Source: Bacillus sp. NTK074B (GTDB lineage: Bacteria; Bacillota; Bacilli; Bacillales; Bacillaceae_B). From it: 64,000 nucleotides of DNA. The number at the start of each line of letters is the position of its first letter. Within the stretch, counting starts at the first letter, position 1. The position numbers were made by a program, and so were the translations under genes. Below the pieces are notes generated by a model that did not search any database, was not told the origin of the DNA, and saw only the letters and a program-made list of their open reading frames with translations. Location of the stretch: positions 1 to 64,000 of the forward strand of contig NZ_JAFKOH010000009.1 of NCBI RefSeq assembly GCF_017303375.1, given 5' to 3'. This document shows positions 17,158 to 26,083 of this stretch, one piece after another.

Positions 17158-17901
17158 ATGATTTCTACCTATTTTGAAAAAGTCCAGGAAAAGCTGAACA
17201 TTGTACAAACAGAAGAAGCTGACAAATTGGTGATACTCGCCCAAAAAATTTCTTCTTGCATTCAAGAAGATGGCATCATCCACCTCTTCGGGTGCGGTCA
17301 CTCTCACATCCTCTCTGAAGAGGTTTTCTACAGAGCAGGTGGACTCGTTCCAATCAACCCGATCCTGATTGAGCCCCTCATGCTTCATGAAGGAGCCGTA
17401 CGATCCTCACAATTAGAAAAATCGAAAGAATATGCGGGTACATTCATGGAAGGACAGGATATTCAGCAACATGATATGGTGATTGTCATCTCCACTTCCG
17501 GGAAAAATCCTGTTCCCATCGACGTGGCTCTTCACGTTAAAGATATCGGTGCTTATGTGGTATCCATCAGTTCCTTTGCCTACGTTGAAAGTGAAGCATC
17601 AAGACATGGAAGCGGAAAATTTTTGAGTGAAATAGCGGATCTTGCCATTAATAACCACTCCATTGTGGGTGATGCTGTCCTGGAAGATGAACGGGTGGCC
17701 GTTCCATTCTCCTCTTCATCGACCGTCATTGGAGCTGCGATTTTGAATAGCGTCATGGCCGGCGCCATCGAACATATGGCGGAAGTAGGATTTGCCCCCC
17801 CTATCTTCAAGAGCGGAAATGTAGATGGGGCAGAGGATCATAACGAACGGTTGATTGAAAAGTACCGCAGGAGAATCCCACTGCTAACCAAAGGGCTATA
17901 A
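17158..17901 (+). CDS. SIS-domain protein, UPF0309 family
   Basis: A predicted sugar-phosphate isomerase or binding protein (247 aa). One SIS domain spans about residues 35-200, with LFGCGHSHILSEEVFYRAGG at its start and VIVISTSGKNPVPIDVAL as the phosphosugar-binding serine/threonine motif. The ATG at 17158 (MISTYFEK) is chosen since AAGGAAAG precedes it and family members start here; the frame is open upstream to 17077. It is divergent from sacT and convergent with nagR. Members act on amino-sugar or related phosphates, but the reaction is not established; proximity to nag genes is suggestive. Confidence 0.8.
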   Translation: MISTYFEKVQEKLNIVQTEEADKLVILAQKISSCIQEDGIIHLFGCGHSHILSEEVFYRAGGLVPINPILIEPLMLHEGAVRSSQLEKSKEYAGTFMEGQDIQQHDMVIVISTSGKNPVPIDVALHVKDIGAYVVSISSFAYVESEASRHGSGKFLSEIADLAINNHSIVGDAVLEDERVAVPFSSSSTVIGAAILNSVMAGAIEHMAEVGFAPPIFKSGNVDGAEDHNERLIEKYRRRIPLLTKGL

Positions 17902-17906
17902 AGACT

Positions 17907-17960
17907 AAAAAGAGCAGGAGCCCTTATAAAACGGGTTCGCTAGCCTCCTGCTCTTTTTTT
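17907..17960. terminator. bidirectional terminator between the UPF0309 gene and nagR
   Basis: AAAAAGAGCAGGAG (17907-17920) pairs with CTCCTGCTCTTTTT (from 17945), with a secondary stem inside the loop and T runs on both strands. Confidence 0.88.
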
Positions 17961-18684
17961 ACAGTCTATTCAAATTGATTTTAAACTTATATTTATCTGC
18001 ACGGTAAACGGAGCGTACCAATTCAAAAGGGGTACCGTCTTCGAGGAATGAGTCCCGTTGAATGAAAAGGACCGGTTCCCCGCTCTTCACCTTCAGATGC
18101 TTCGTGTCGGCATCCGACACAGTCGCCGCTTCCACTGATTGGGTGGCATGGCTGATATGAAGATTCAGTTCGCTTTCGATGTAATGATACAGTGATTTCC
18201 CGAGTATTTCCTGATTCAACCCAGGAAGCAGTCTCACAGGTATATAACTCGTTTCCAGAGCCATCGGTTCCCCATTGGCAAGGCGGATCCGCTTCATAGT
18301 ATACACAAGTTCATCTTCCTCTAATGAAAGAAGTTCCCGGATCTCATCTTCTGCTGGCGAAACCTCAAAGTGCAATAATTTATTCCCAGGTTCAAGCCCC
18401 CGACTCTTCATATCTTCACTGAAGCTTGTCAATCCTTGAAGACTTTGTTCAATCTTTCGATGGGAGACGAATGTCCCCCGTCCTTTTTCTCTATATAAAA
18501 CATTTTTATTAACAAGATTGGTAATCGCCTGTCTCACGGTCATCCTGCTGATCTTAAACGATTCTGCAAGCTCTCTCTCAGACGGCAAGGCATCTCCTGG
18601 CTTAAGCTCTTCAGACTGTATTAATTGTTTAAGATGTTCTTCCAACTGATAATACAAGGGAAGAGGAGAATTTTTATTAACCAC
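17959..18684 (-). CDS. nagR: GntR/HutC-family repressor of GlcNAc genes
   Basis: A winged-helix GntR domain (about residues 1-75, with SERELAESFKISRMTVRQAI) is followed by a UTRA effector domain (about 90-241). By family knowledge (NagR/YvoA, DasR) it binds operators before nag genes and is released by glucosamine-6-phosphate or GlcNAc-6-phosphate. The start is a GTG preceded by AAAGGAG. The gene follows nagP on the same strand with its own promoter, which carries a third operator-like motif, so autoregulation is likely. Confidence 0.88.
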   Translation of the reverse strand: MVNKNSPLPLYYQLEEHLKQLIQSEELKPGDALPSERELAESFKISRMTVRQAITNLVNKNVLYREKGRGTFVSHRKIEQSLQGLTSFSEDMKSRGLEPGNKLLHFEVSPAEDEIRELLSLEEDELVYTMKRIRLANGEPMALETSYIPVRLLPGLNQEILGKSLYHYIESELNLHISHATQSVEAATVSDADTKHLKVKSGEPVLFIQRDSFLEDGTPFELVRSVYRADKYKFKINLNRL

Positions 18685-18741
18685 GAACTGTTCTCCTTTC
18701 GATATAACGGATGTATGTTCTATTTTATTATATTCCCACTG

Positions 18742-18769
18742 TTTATAACAGACTATTATACGGTGTCTA
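18742..18769 (-). promoter_or_regulatory. nagR promoter with TATAGACA operator-like motif
   Basis: On the minus strand -35 TAGACA (18764-18769), a 16-bp spacer and -10 TATAAA (18742-18747). The -35 sits in CTATAGACACCGTATA, sharing TATAGACA with the nagP and nagA operators, though the right arm is displaced by one base. Confidence 0.5.
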
Positions 18770-18770
18770 T

Positions 18771-18801
18771 AGAAAAAGTCCGACGGGTCTTCCCCCCGTC
18801 C
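18771..18801 (-). terminator. terminator after nagP
   Basis: GACGGG (18782-18787) pairs with CCCGTC (18795-18800); on the minus strand the stem is followed by GGACTTTTTC. It ends nagP transcription just upstream of the nagR promoter. Confidence 0.65.
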
Positions 18802-18808
18802 TCTTCAT

Positions 18809-20187
18809 TCAGTGTAATTTCCTCATCTCATCTGCGACAAATTCTACATCCGTTCCTACGATGACCTGAAGGTTTTTATCATTCACCTTCATCACACCTT
18901 TTGCTCCGTGAGCCTTTAATGCCTTTTGATCTACAAGGGTGACATCATGAATCTTCAAACGTAAACGTGTGGCACAGTTATCGATCGCTGCCAAGTTCTC
19001 TTTTCCGCCGAGATCTTGAAGAAAATGGGAAGCCATGGTTTCGTATTTACTATCTCCCCTTAAATTCTCTGCTGGAACCCCTTCTTCATCCTCTTCACGG
19101 CCAGGGGTCCTTAAATCGAATTTTCTAATTAAGAACGTGAATAAGAGGAAGTAGGTGATTCCATACAGGATCCCTACTCCTAATAATATCCAAGGTTTTG
19201 ACTTATACTGAAGTTCAAGAAGTAGTCAATGGCACCTGCCGAGAAACCGAAGCCATGATGAATGCCGAGCACGTAGGTAATGACCATGGCACTCGCCGTC
19301 AGAACCGCATGGATTCCATAAAGGACAGGAGATAAGAACATGAAGCTGAATTCAATCGGCTCGGTGATCCCTGTTAAGAAGGAAGTAACGGCGAGTCCGA
19401 TTAACATACCCGCTACATTGGCACGCATATGTTTTTTTGCTGTCACGATCATGGCAAGACAAGCAGCAGGAAGACCAAACATCATGATTGGGAAGAATCC
19501 CGTTTGAAACGTCCCTGCTGTTGGGTCTCCTGAGAAGAATCGAGGAATATCCCCCTTCACAACTTCCCCTGCCGCATCTTTGAAAGTCCCGAATTCAAAC
19601 CAAACAAGTGTATTCAATACATGGTGTAACCCAACCGGAATCAGAAGGCGGTTCAATAGTCCGAACACACCGACTCCCGTCGCCCCGGCACCGATGATCC
19701 ATTCACCGATGGAATTGATTCCGCTCTGGATCGGCGGCCAGACAATCCCGAATATACCTGCAAGAATAACCATGAAAGCAGCCGTCACGATGGGAACGAA
19801 ACGTCTTCCCCCAAAGAAGCCGAGCCATGACGGAAGCTTAATATCATTGAAGCGGTTGTATAATAGCCCCGCAACGACCCCTGAAATGATTCCGCCGAAT
19901 ATCGCCATACTGGCATCAGGGTCCAGAGCCTTTAATCCTCCCGTTAATACGAGATAACCGATGGCACCGGCTAACCCGGCTGTACCATTTCCATCTTTTG
20001 AAAACCCGATGGCCACCCCGATGGCAAAGATTAAGGGTAAATTTTTAAATATGGCATCTCCTGCTTCAGACATGAACGCGATTCCCATTAGATCATCCTG
20101 ACCCAGGCGCAACAATAAGGCTGCTGCCGGAAGGACCGCGATGGGAAGCATGAGTGATTTACCGATTCGTTGCAAAAAACCTAACAT
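18809..20187 (-). pseudogene. nagP: PTS N-acetylglucosamine transporter subunit IICB, frameshifted
   Basis: Would import GlcNAc as GlcNAc-6-phosphate. The first 1.0 kb encodes EIIC (starting MLGFLQRIGKSLMLPIAVLP, with GITEPIEFS) and the last part EIIB with Cys in DNCATRLRL. The frames are separated: after DYFLNFSISQ the reading runs out at a TAG (19180-19182). Adding one A to the run at 19196-19199 restores SKPWILLGVGILYG and an open frame through EIIB to the stop, giving about 459 aa, the normal NagP length. The EIIB part has no start or ribosome site of its own. Either a real loss-of-function mutation or a sequencing error. Start preceded by AAGGAG. Confidence 0.88.
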
Positions 20188-20210
20188 ACTATTCTCTCCT
20201 TAGTTTCAAT

Positions 20211-20224
20211 TGAAAGCGCTTAGG
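20211..20224 (-). promoter_or_regulatory. cre-like site in the nagP leader
   Basis: CCTAAGCGCTTTCA on the minus strand matches TGWNANCGNTNWCA at 12 of 14 positions (the first TG is missing). It lies between the promoter and the ribosome site, where CcpA could act as a roadblock. Confidence 0.45.
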
Positions 20225-20228
20225 CAGA

Positions 20229-20266
20229 ATCATATCATTAAAAAGGAATAGATGTCTATACCAATT
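20229..20266 (-). promoter_or_regulatory. nagP promoter with NagR (dre-like) operator
   Basis: The minus-strand operator AATTGGTATAGACATCTA (20249-20266) contains the -35 TAGACA (20253-20258). The -10 TATGAT (20229-20234) is 18 bp away and is preceded by TGA, an extended -10. The operator agrees with the one before nagA over AATTGGTATAGACA. Confidence 0.75.
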
Positions 20267-20337
20267 TTATGCATAAATTTTTACTCTCACAAGCACATTA
20301 TCGCTTATTACACTAAAAATATATATCCCCATCCCCG

Positions 20338-20374
20338 AATTGGTATAGACAACTATACTCTCTGGTGGTATTGT
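20338..20374 (+). promoter_or_regulatory. nagAB promoter with NagR (dre-like) operator
   Basis: AATTGGTATAGACAACTATA (20338-20357) has palindromic arms TATAG/CTATA around ACAA. It contains -35 TAGACA (20346-20351); -10 TATTGT lies at 20369-20374 after 17 bp. A repressor bound here would cover the -35. Confidence 0.75.
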
Positions 20375-20407
20375 TAGAAGAGTAATGTACTCGAAGGAGT
20401 GATATCA

Positions 20408-21616
20408 GTGACCTTATATACAGAAAAGCTGCTTATTCTAGGCGGAGACATCTATGCAGAAGATGACGTCTATGAAAACGGATTTATTAAAATAGAAAAT
20501 GGACTGATCACCGAAATCGGTGACCTCTCCCAGTTAACACATTCAGATAAGTATAGAGAGCTAAACCTCCCACATGGATATAGTGTGATCCCGGGAATGA
20601 TCGATATACACATTCACGGAGTAAATGGAGCCGACACTATGGATGCATCAGAGGAAGCACTTGATACAATGACAAAGACGCTTCCGAAAGAAGGAACCAC
20701 AAGCTTTCTCGCTACGACCATGACAGAAGAATCCGGTGCAATCGAAAAAGCATTGAAGGCTACTGCAGACTATATGTCATCGCGGCAAAAAGATGGTCAG
20801 GCAGAAATTCTTGGCATCCATCTAGAAGGCCCTTTCATCCATCCTGGCAAAGCAGGGGCACAGCCCCTCAACCAGATCCAAAGGCCCAGTGTCGATACAT
20901 TTAAACATTGGCAGGCCATATCCCAAGACCAAATAAAGGTAGTCACATTGGCTCCTGAACTGGATGATGAATATGAATTGATCCAATACTTAAAGGAACA
21001 TGGGATTATTTCTTCAGTCGGACATTCAAGCGCAACCTTTGATGAAGTCGGGGAAGCCATCAATGCCGGATTGTCTCATGTGACCCACCTGTTCAATCAG
21101 ATGTCGGGGTTACACCATCGTGAGCCCGGTATTGTCGGTGCCTCCTTCTTACGAGAGGAATTAATGGTGGAATTGATTTCAGACGGCATCCACGTCCGAC
21201 CGGAAGTGATTCAGCTCGCATTCAATCAAATTTCAGATGAACGCTTAATCCTGATTACCGATTCTATGAGAGCAAAATGCTTGAAGAACGGTCAGTATGA
21301 TCTCGGCGGTCAGATGGTGACGGTCAAGGACGGAAAGGCTTTATTGGATGAGGACACATTGGCAGGAAGCGTCCTGAAAATGAAAGATGCCTTTACAAAC
21401 ATTCAAGAATTCACAAAGGCCGATATGAAGAGTGCCATCAAAATGACCTCAAAAAATCCGGCCAGGCAATTACATGTCTATGACCGAAAAGGAAGCCTTG
21501 CTCCCCTTAAAGATGCAGACATCGTGATACTGGACGAAAACAAAGATGTGTATACAACGCTCTGCAAAGGAAAAACAGCCTATCTTCGAGAGGATGATAC
21601 TCATGAAACTAATTGA
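20408..21616 (+). CDS. nagA: N-acetylglucosamine-6-phosphate deacetylase
   Basis: Removes acetate from GlcNAc-6-phosphate to give glucosamine-6-phosphate. An amidohydrolase fold with metal motifs HIHGVNG (about residue 61), HLEGPFIHPGKAGAQ (about 138), GHSSAT (about 205) and HLFNQMSGLHHREPG (about 227). The GTG at 20408 is chosen since AAGGAG lies 8 bp upstream; another GTG at 20399 overlaps that site. Length 402 aa is normal. It overlaps nagB by 14 bp, so expression is coupled, and it has a NagR-type operator upstream. Confidence 0.94.
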   Translation: MTLYTEKLLILGGDIYAEDDVYENGFIKIENGLITEIGDLSQLTHSDKYRELNLPHGYSVIPGMIDIHIHGVNGADTMDASEEALDTMTKTLPKEGTTSFLATTMTEESGAIEKALKATADYMSSRQKDGQAEILGIHLEGPFIHPGKAGAQPLNQIQRPSVDTFKHWQAISQDQIKVVTLAPELDDEYELIQYLKEHGIISSVGHSSATFDEVGEAINAGLSHVTHLFNQMSGLHHREPGIVGASFLREELMVELISDGIHVRPEVIQLAFNQISDERLILITDSMRAKCLKNGQYDLGGQMVTVKDGKALLDEDTLAGSVLKMKDAFTNIQEFTKADMKSAIKMTSKNPARQLHVYDRKGSLAPLKDADIVILDENKDVYTTLCKGKTAYLREDDTHETN

Positions 21617-22352
21617 AGTAAAAGACTACCAGGAAATGAGTCATGTCGCGGCAGACTATCTGTTATCCAAAGTGAAGAAAAATAATAAAATTACACTGGG
21701 ATTAGCCACAGGTGGCACACCACAGGGTCTTTATCAAGCATTGATCAATGACCATCAGGAAAATAAGACGTCCTATCAGCATGTGTCTTCCTTTAATCTG
21801 GATGAATACATCGGGCTGTCCGGCAACCATCCCAACAGCTATTGTCATTATATGAAAGTGAAACTGTTCAATCATATTGATATCCCTTTAGAAAACACCC
21901 ATATTCCTTCAGGAAAAGCCGCTGACCTCGACGGGGAATGCGAAGCGTATGATGTGAAAATCCAATCAGAGGGAGGAATCGACCTTCAGGTACTCGGAAT
22001 TGGAAGCAATGGACATATCGGATTTAATGAGCCGGGGACTTCTTTTGATTCACCCACTCATATTGTAGAGCTTACACCATCCACACGTGAGGCCAATGCC
22101 CGTTATTTCAATTCCATTGACGAAGTTCCGACACATGCCATTACGATGGGTATCGCAACTATTTTGAAAAGTAAAGAAATCCTTCTTCTCGTCTCGGGTC
22201 ATTCTAAGCAGGAGGCTATGAAAAAGTTAGTGGAAGGAACCATTTCAGAGGACTTTCCCGCTTCTGTCCTGAACCGTCATTCCAATGTGACGGTGATTGC
22301 CGATGAAGAAGCGGTGACTTTGGTGAAGAATCATAAATTATTGGCTAGATGA
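21603..22352 (+). CDS. nagB: glucosamine-6-phosphate deaminase
   Basis: Converts glucosamine-6-phosphate to fructose-6-phosphate and ammonia. Visible motifs: GLATGGTPQGLYQAL (about residues 34-48), SFNLDEYIGL with the catalytic Asp, and GIGSNGHIGFNEPGTSF with the active-site His. At 249 aa it is the short Bacillus form. The ATG at 21603 lies within the nagA end and has GAGAGGATG upstream. NagA and NagB together bring GlcNAc-6-phosphate into glycolysis. Confidence 0.95.
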   Translation: MKLIEVKDYQEMSHVAADYLLSKVKKNNKITLGLATGGTPQGLYQALINDHQENKTSYQHVSSFNLDEYIGLSGNHPNSYCHYMKVKLFNHIDIPLENTHIPSGKAADLDGECEAYDVKIQSEGGIDLQVLGIGSNGHIGFNEPGTSFDSPTHIVELTPSTREANARYFNSIDEVPTHAITMGIATILKSKEILLLVSGHSKQEAMKKLVEGTISEDFPASVLNRHSNVTVIADEEAVTLVKNHKLLAR

Positions 22353-22382
22353 AAGGGTTAGAATGTAAAATAGAGCATAAAG

Positions 22383-22421
22383 AAAAAGCGGTGAACAATC
22401 CAATGTTCTCCGCTTTTTTTC
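22383..22421. terminator. bidirectional terminator nagB / ArsB-like gene
   Basis: AAAAAGCGGTGAACA pairs with TGTTCTCCGCTTTTT around ATCCA (one mismatch), with A and T runs on both sides. Confidence 0.85.
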
Positions 22422-22422
22422 T

Positions 22423-23778
22423 TCATGCAAACACCATTTGTACCCAATAGAATAACAGAAATAGAGAAACCACCGTTGCAGCTGGGATAACGATCAAGGA
22501 TACACTTAAGTAATCCTTCCAACTGACTTTAATATGGTTTTGTCTGAGGATATGCATCCAAATAAGTGATGCCAGGGTGCCGATCGGTAACAGTAGGGAA
22601 CCGATGTCACTGCCGATGACATTGGCAAGATAAATCGTCTTGAGCGTAATGGGATCCAGCCCCATTTCCGTCAGTGTAATCGTTCCGACCATGAGTGCCG
22701 GGTGATTATTAAAGACATTCGAAAGAATTGAAACCAATCCCCCCATGGTGAAGCTCGCCTGCAAGAGTCCCTGGTTGACGATCGGTTCACAGAATGCAAC
22801 CAGCATATCCGTCAGCCCCGCATTATGCAATCCATAAATGATGACGTACATGGAAAACGCAAAGATCAGGATATGCCAGGGTGTTTTCTTCAAAATATCC
22901 AACGGGTTCGTGCCCAAATGGTACCATCTCCATAACAGGAGCACGATTGACCCAAGTACCGCAACCAATTCAATTGGAATTGCGAAGAAGGAAGCGACGA
23001 AGAGGAGACAGCGCATGATGAAGACAAACAGTAACACTTTCAACATGAAGGCTGTCCTCTTTTTCTTTGTTTCGACGGAAATTGCCCCTTTTAATGGATG
23101 GAAATTTTTCGTGAAAAATCGCTCTTCCACATCATAACTGGATTTGGGTAATGTCTTCGGCAGCTTATTCTTTAACACGAAAAACATCAGCAGTGACATG
23201 AACACCAATCCCAATGTCGCAGGTACAAACATCATGGCAGTATGCATGTAGAGGCTCATATGAACAATCTCCAATGCAATCAGATTCACAATATTACTTA
23301 CTCCGATCGGAGCGCTCGAAGCAGTGGCAATCAGGGCACCACTCAATAGATACGGAATCATTTCATGTGGTTTGAGTCGAAGATTTTTAAGAAGCAATAT
23401 CAAGATGGGGGTTGTAATGAGAATACTGCCGTCATTATTGAATAGCAGGGTCATAGTGAAACACAGCAATTGAATGTACCAATACAAACGATATCCTGAG
23501 TATTTAGACAACTTCACCATGCGGGCAGCCACCCAATGAAAGAAACCGAAGCTTTCTAAAATGACTGCCATGACAATGGTTGCCATAATCGTAATGGATG
23601 CCCCCCCTATTTTATCAATGATATCGGTAACGTCAGATAAGGATACAATCCCCATCATAAAGATGACCAACGCGCCTATGGCTGCCGGCCATGCCTCATT
23701 CATTCCACCGGGCCTCAAAAAAATCACTACCATCGTCATCACGAATACAAATATCGTCATTCCTATCGTGAAAGACAT
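22423..23778 (-). CDS. ArsB/NhaD-type (IT superfamily) permease
   Basis: An inner-membrane ion transporter of about 451 aa with 11-12 predicted helices. It resembles arsenical pump membrane proteins and their homologues (B. subtilis YdfA/ArsB class): LLFNNDGSILITTPILILLL and the paired later segment LSNVFNNHPALMVGTITL carry the repeated asparagine motifs of this superfamily. The ATG at 23778 follows AGGAG. No arsR or arsC lies nearby, so arsenite export cannot be assumed; Na+/H+ or dicarboxylate transport are alternatives. Confidence 0.78.
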   Translation of the reverse strand: MSFTIGMTIFVFVMTMVVIFLRPGGMNEAWPAAIGALVIFMMGIVSLSDVTDIIDKIGGASITIMATIVMAVILESFGFFHWVAARMVKLSKYSGYRLYWYIQLLCFTMTLLFNNDGSILITTPILILLLKNLRLKPHEMIPYLLSGALIATASSAPIGVSNIVNLIALEIVHMSLYMHTAMMFVPATLGLVFMSLLMFFVLKNKLPKTLPKSSYDVEERFFTKNFHPLKGAISVETKKKRTAFMLKVLLFVFIMRCLLFVASFFAIPIELVAVLGSIVLLLWRWYHLGTNPLDILKKTPWHILIFAFSMYVIIYGLHNAGLTDMLVAFCEPIVNQGLLQASFTMGGLVSILSNVFNNHPALMVGTITLTEMGLDPITLKTIYLANVIGSDIGSLLLPIGTLASLIWMHILRQNHIKVSWKDYLSVSLIVIPAATVVSLFLLFYWVQMVFA

Positions 23779-24050
23779 ATTTATTCTCCTTTCTAAATGA
23801 TTGGCATGCACGGTTGCATGTCCCATTCCCTATATGTATATTCACCCCTATGGAAGTGGACTGGTTTTTCACCTAAATCTAGCAAAATGTATGTTTGTCA
23901 CTCTAGTATATTTGCCGGTCCGTGACAGGTGCGGAGGAAACTTGGGGATACAATCTATTAATGTAACGCCACTTTAAAGTGCCGGGTAGGCTCTGGTTTG
24001 AACGAATGTAAATTCTCCAGCGGAAAATAAATAATATTCCCAAAAAGGGA

Positions 24051-24079
24051 TTGACGGATGGCATTACTTTTCATATAAT
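24051..24079 (+). promoter_or_regulatory. tRNA-Ala sigma-A promoter
   Basis: -35 TTGACG (24051-24056), a 17-bp spacer and -10 TATAAT (24074-24079), 18 bp before the first tRNA base. Confidence 0.85.
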
Positions 24080-24097
24080 AAATCTTGACCGATTCAC

Positions 24098-24170
24098 GGG
24101 GCATTAGCTCAGCTGGGAGAGCGTTTGGCTGGCAGCCAAAAGGTCAGCGGTTCGATCCCGCTATGCTCCA
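24098..24170 (+). tRNA. tRNA-Ala (anticodon GGC)
   Basis: A cloverleaf of 73 nt: acceptor GGGGCAT/ATGCTCC, D-arm GCTC...GAGC, anticodon stem TTTGG/CCAAA around loop CTGGCAG (anticodon GGC, reading GCC/GCU), and T-arm AGCGG-TTCGATC-CCGCT. The 3' CCA is not encoded and must be added. It has its own promoter and terminator, outside any rRNA operon. Confidence 0.96.
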
Positions 24171-24183
24171 TACCGAATACATA

Positions 24184-24224
24184 AAAAAAGACGTCCTTAT
24201 TTGCGATAAGGACGTCTTTTTTTT
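24184..24224 (+). terminator. tRNA-Ala terminator
   Basis: AAAAGACGTCCTTA pairs with TAAGGACGTCTTTT around TTTGCGA and is followed by TTTT. Very strong. Confidence 0.92.
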
Positions 24225-24510
24225 ATGTTTACCTTTGGTTGTTTTCGCAAAGATTGTTGCTATCCGTATACAAACTAAGATTTACGATGCTTGTCATTTA
24301 GGTAGTAGTGCAGGAGGGTGAAGGGAACTGCGGGCACCACTGGCTACATCCAAGAACAACAATGTATACGAAAACACGTAACTTCAATTTGTAACAGCAT
24401 TTCTCCATGCTTAATGGGGTTATTGTCATGGTCCAAAGGGTAGTAGATAAAAAGTAAATTTATGGATAAAACAGGACACTGCAGAATGTTAGAGAAAGAA
24501 GGCGAAGGTT

Positions 24511-25917
24511 ATGAAACAATTGAAACCATTATTCCACTTAGCCCTCCTTTTCATCCTTTTAACTGGATGTCAGGATGCTTCAGAAAAGGCATCCACAAAG
24601 GATAGATCCCCACAGGAGCCGGACAGTTCGACCACGGCATCAAAGAAAGTGGACGTATCGGGCATCCCGCCGGAAGAATGGATCCGTTCTGACCCGGGAG
24701 AACTCTATCAAACTTACATAGAAAAGAAAAGCTGGACCAAAGAACCCAAAGCATATAAGGATGCTACCGGCAAAGCCATCGATGACTATATGGAACTGGC
24801 GGGCAAAGAAGGAACAAAGAAATGGACTGAACAGGAGTTGGCACACTCCATTCTCTCCCACCTCCAGACCGGATATGGAGACATTGCCTCAGAGCTTGAA
24901 GAATATGAGGTTGTGTACGATGAATTGAAATTGCCGGATGGACGACTCCTGCAGGATATGGAAATGGATGAAATCACCCAAAAAAAAGACAAAGGGATCA
25001 ATGTTGCTTTATTGATCGACTCTAGTGGGAGCATGAAGGCCGAGGTGGACGGTGAAAGCAAGATGTCCCTTGCCAAGGAGAGCCTGGATCGTCTTGCAAA
25101 GGAACTTCCCGAATCCGTGAATGTTTCCCTGATTGCGTTCGGTCACAAGGGGACAGGAAGTGATGCAGACAAGGACATGTCATGTAAGGCCGTTGAAGCA
25201 TTATACCCCCTTCAGCCATATGACAGATCCGCTTTCTCACAATCACTTTCGACATTCAACCCAAAAGGCTGGACCCCGCTGGCATCGAGTATCGAATTAG
25301 CCAACGAACAGCTCTCCTCCCAAAGTGATGAGAATACGGAGAACTTCATCTATGTGGTGAGCGATGGAATCGAAACCTGTGATGGCGATCCGGTGAAGGC
25401 CGCTCAAAAGGTGAAGAACGATAACACCAATGTCAACATCAATATCATCGGATTCGATGTAGACACAGAAGCAGATGAACAATTGAAGAGAGTTGCAGAA
25501 GCAGGCGGTGGAGATTACTCTTCAGTCAAAACGAAACAGCAATTATCCGAGATTGAAAATGTCTGGAAAGAAGCGATCAATAAAAATACTTGGAGATGGT
25601 GGGCGGTCAACCGGTTCAGCGACAATGTGTGGACGACCGTCGACCACTACAATGCCATAAGGGGAATCTTCTCCACTTATCAAAGCATGCGACAAAATGA
25701 GCAAAACAGGCTGACACAAATACTCAACAGCCTGGAAGAAGAGAAAGTCATTGATTCTGAAAAACGGGAGGCCATCTCTGCTCTCTTTGATGAACGTCAG
25801 GAGAAAATCAGAAACTACATGAATGACCTGGAATCAAAGAAACGGGAAGAAGTGAAAACCGTGTCTGACGAGCTTGAACAGAAGTTGGATGCGATTGAAG
25901 ATCAAGTTGGGATATAA
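24511..25917 (+). CDS. VWA-domain lipoprotein
   Basis: A predicted lipid-anchored extracellular protein of 468 aa. The signal peptide ends with lipobox LLTGC (Cys20), followed by a polar, disordered stretch. A von Willebrand factor A domain covers about 160-355 with an intact metal-binding site: DSSGS at 169-173, Thr in GWTPLAS (about 253) and Asp in VSDGIE. The C-terminal third (about 385-468) is charged and helical, likely coiled coil. Related to B. subtilis YwmC/YwmD-type proteins, of unknown role. The gene seems monocistronic. Confidence 0.82.
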   Translation: MKQLKPLFHLALLFILLTGCQDASEKASTKDRSPQEPDSSTTASKKVDVSGIPPEEWIRSDPGELYQTYIEKKSWTKEPKAYKDATGKAIDDYMELAGKEGTKKWTEQELAHSILSHLQTGYGDIASELEEYEVVYDELKLPDGRLLQDMEMDEITQKKDKGINVALLIDSSGSMKAEVDGESKMSLAKESLDRLAKELPESVNVSLIAFGHKGTGSDADKDMSCKAVEALYPLQPYDRSAFSQSLSTFNPKGWTPLASSIELANEQLSSQSDENTENFIYVVSDGIETCDGDPVKAAQKVKNDNTNVNINIIGFDVDTEADEQLKRVAEAGGGDYSSVKTKQQLSEIENVWKEAINKNTWRWWAVNRFSDNVWTTVDHYNAIRGIFSTYQSMRQNEQNRLTQILNSLEEEKVIDSEKREAISALFDERQEKIRNYMNDLESKKREEVKTVSDELEQKLDAIEDQVGI

Positions 25918-26083
25918 GCGGAGGAGTCCGGTCTTTAGAATCTGGCTTCTTCCTCTTTTAATTGATTGACTATTCTGTATAATGACGTTACGATTTTCTT
26001 ATAAAAGGACAGCCCGCCGATGACACACGCTTCCTTTTTACTATCTGCACCACCGCGGCATACATAGAAAGGAGACGAAATCA

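Noticed and set aside
18809-19036. Separate 75-aa EIIB gene
   Set aside because: The frame continues upstream without a stop into the lost end of EIIC; the internal ATG has no ribosome site, so it is part of the frameshifted nagP.
23970-23981. CACTTTAAAGTG palindrome upstream of tRNA-Ala
   Set aside because: Short, isolated palindrome of a kind expected by chance; no link to the tRNA promoter.
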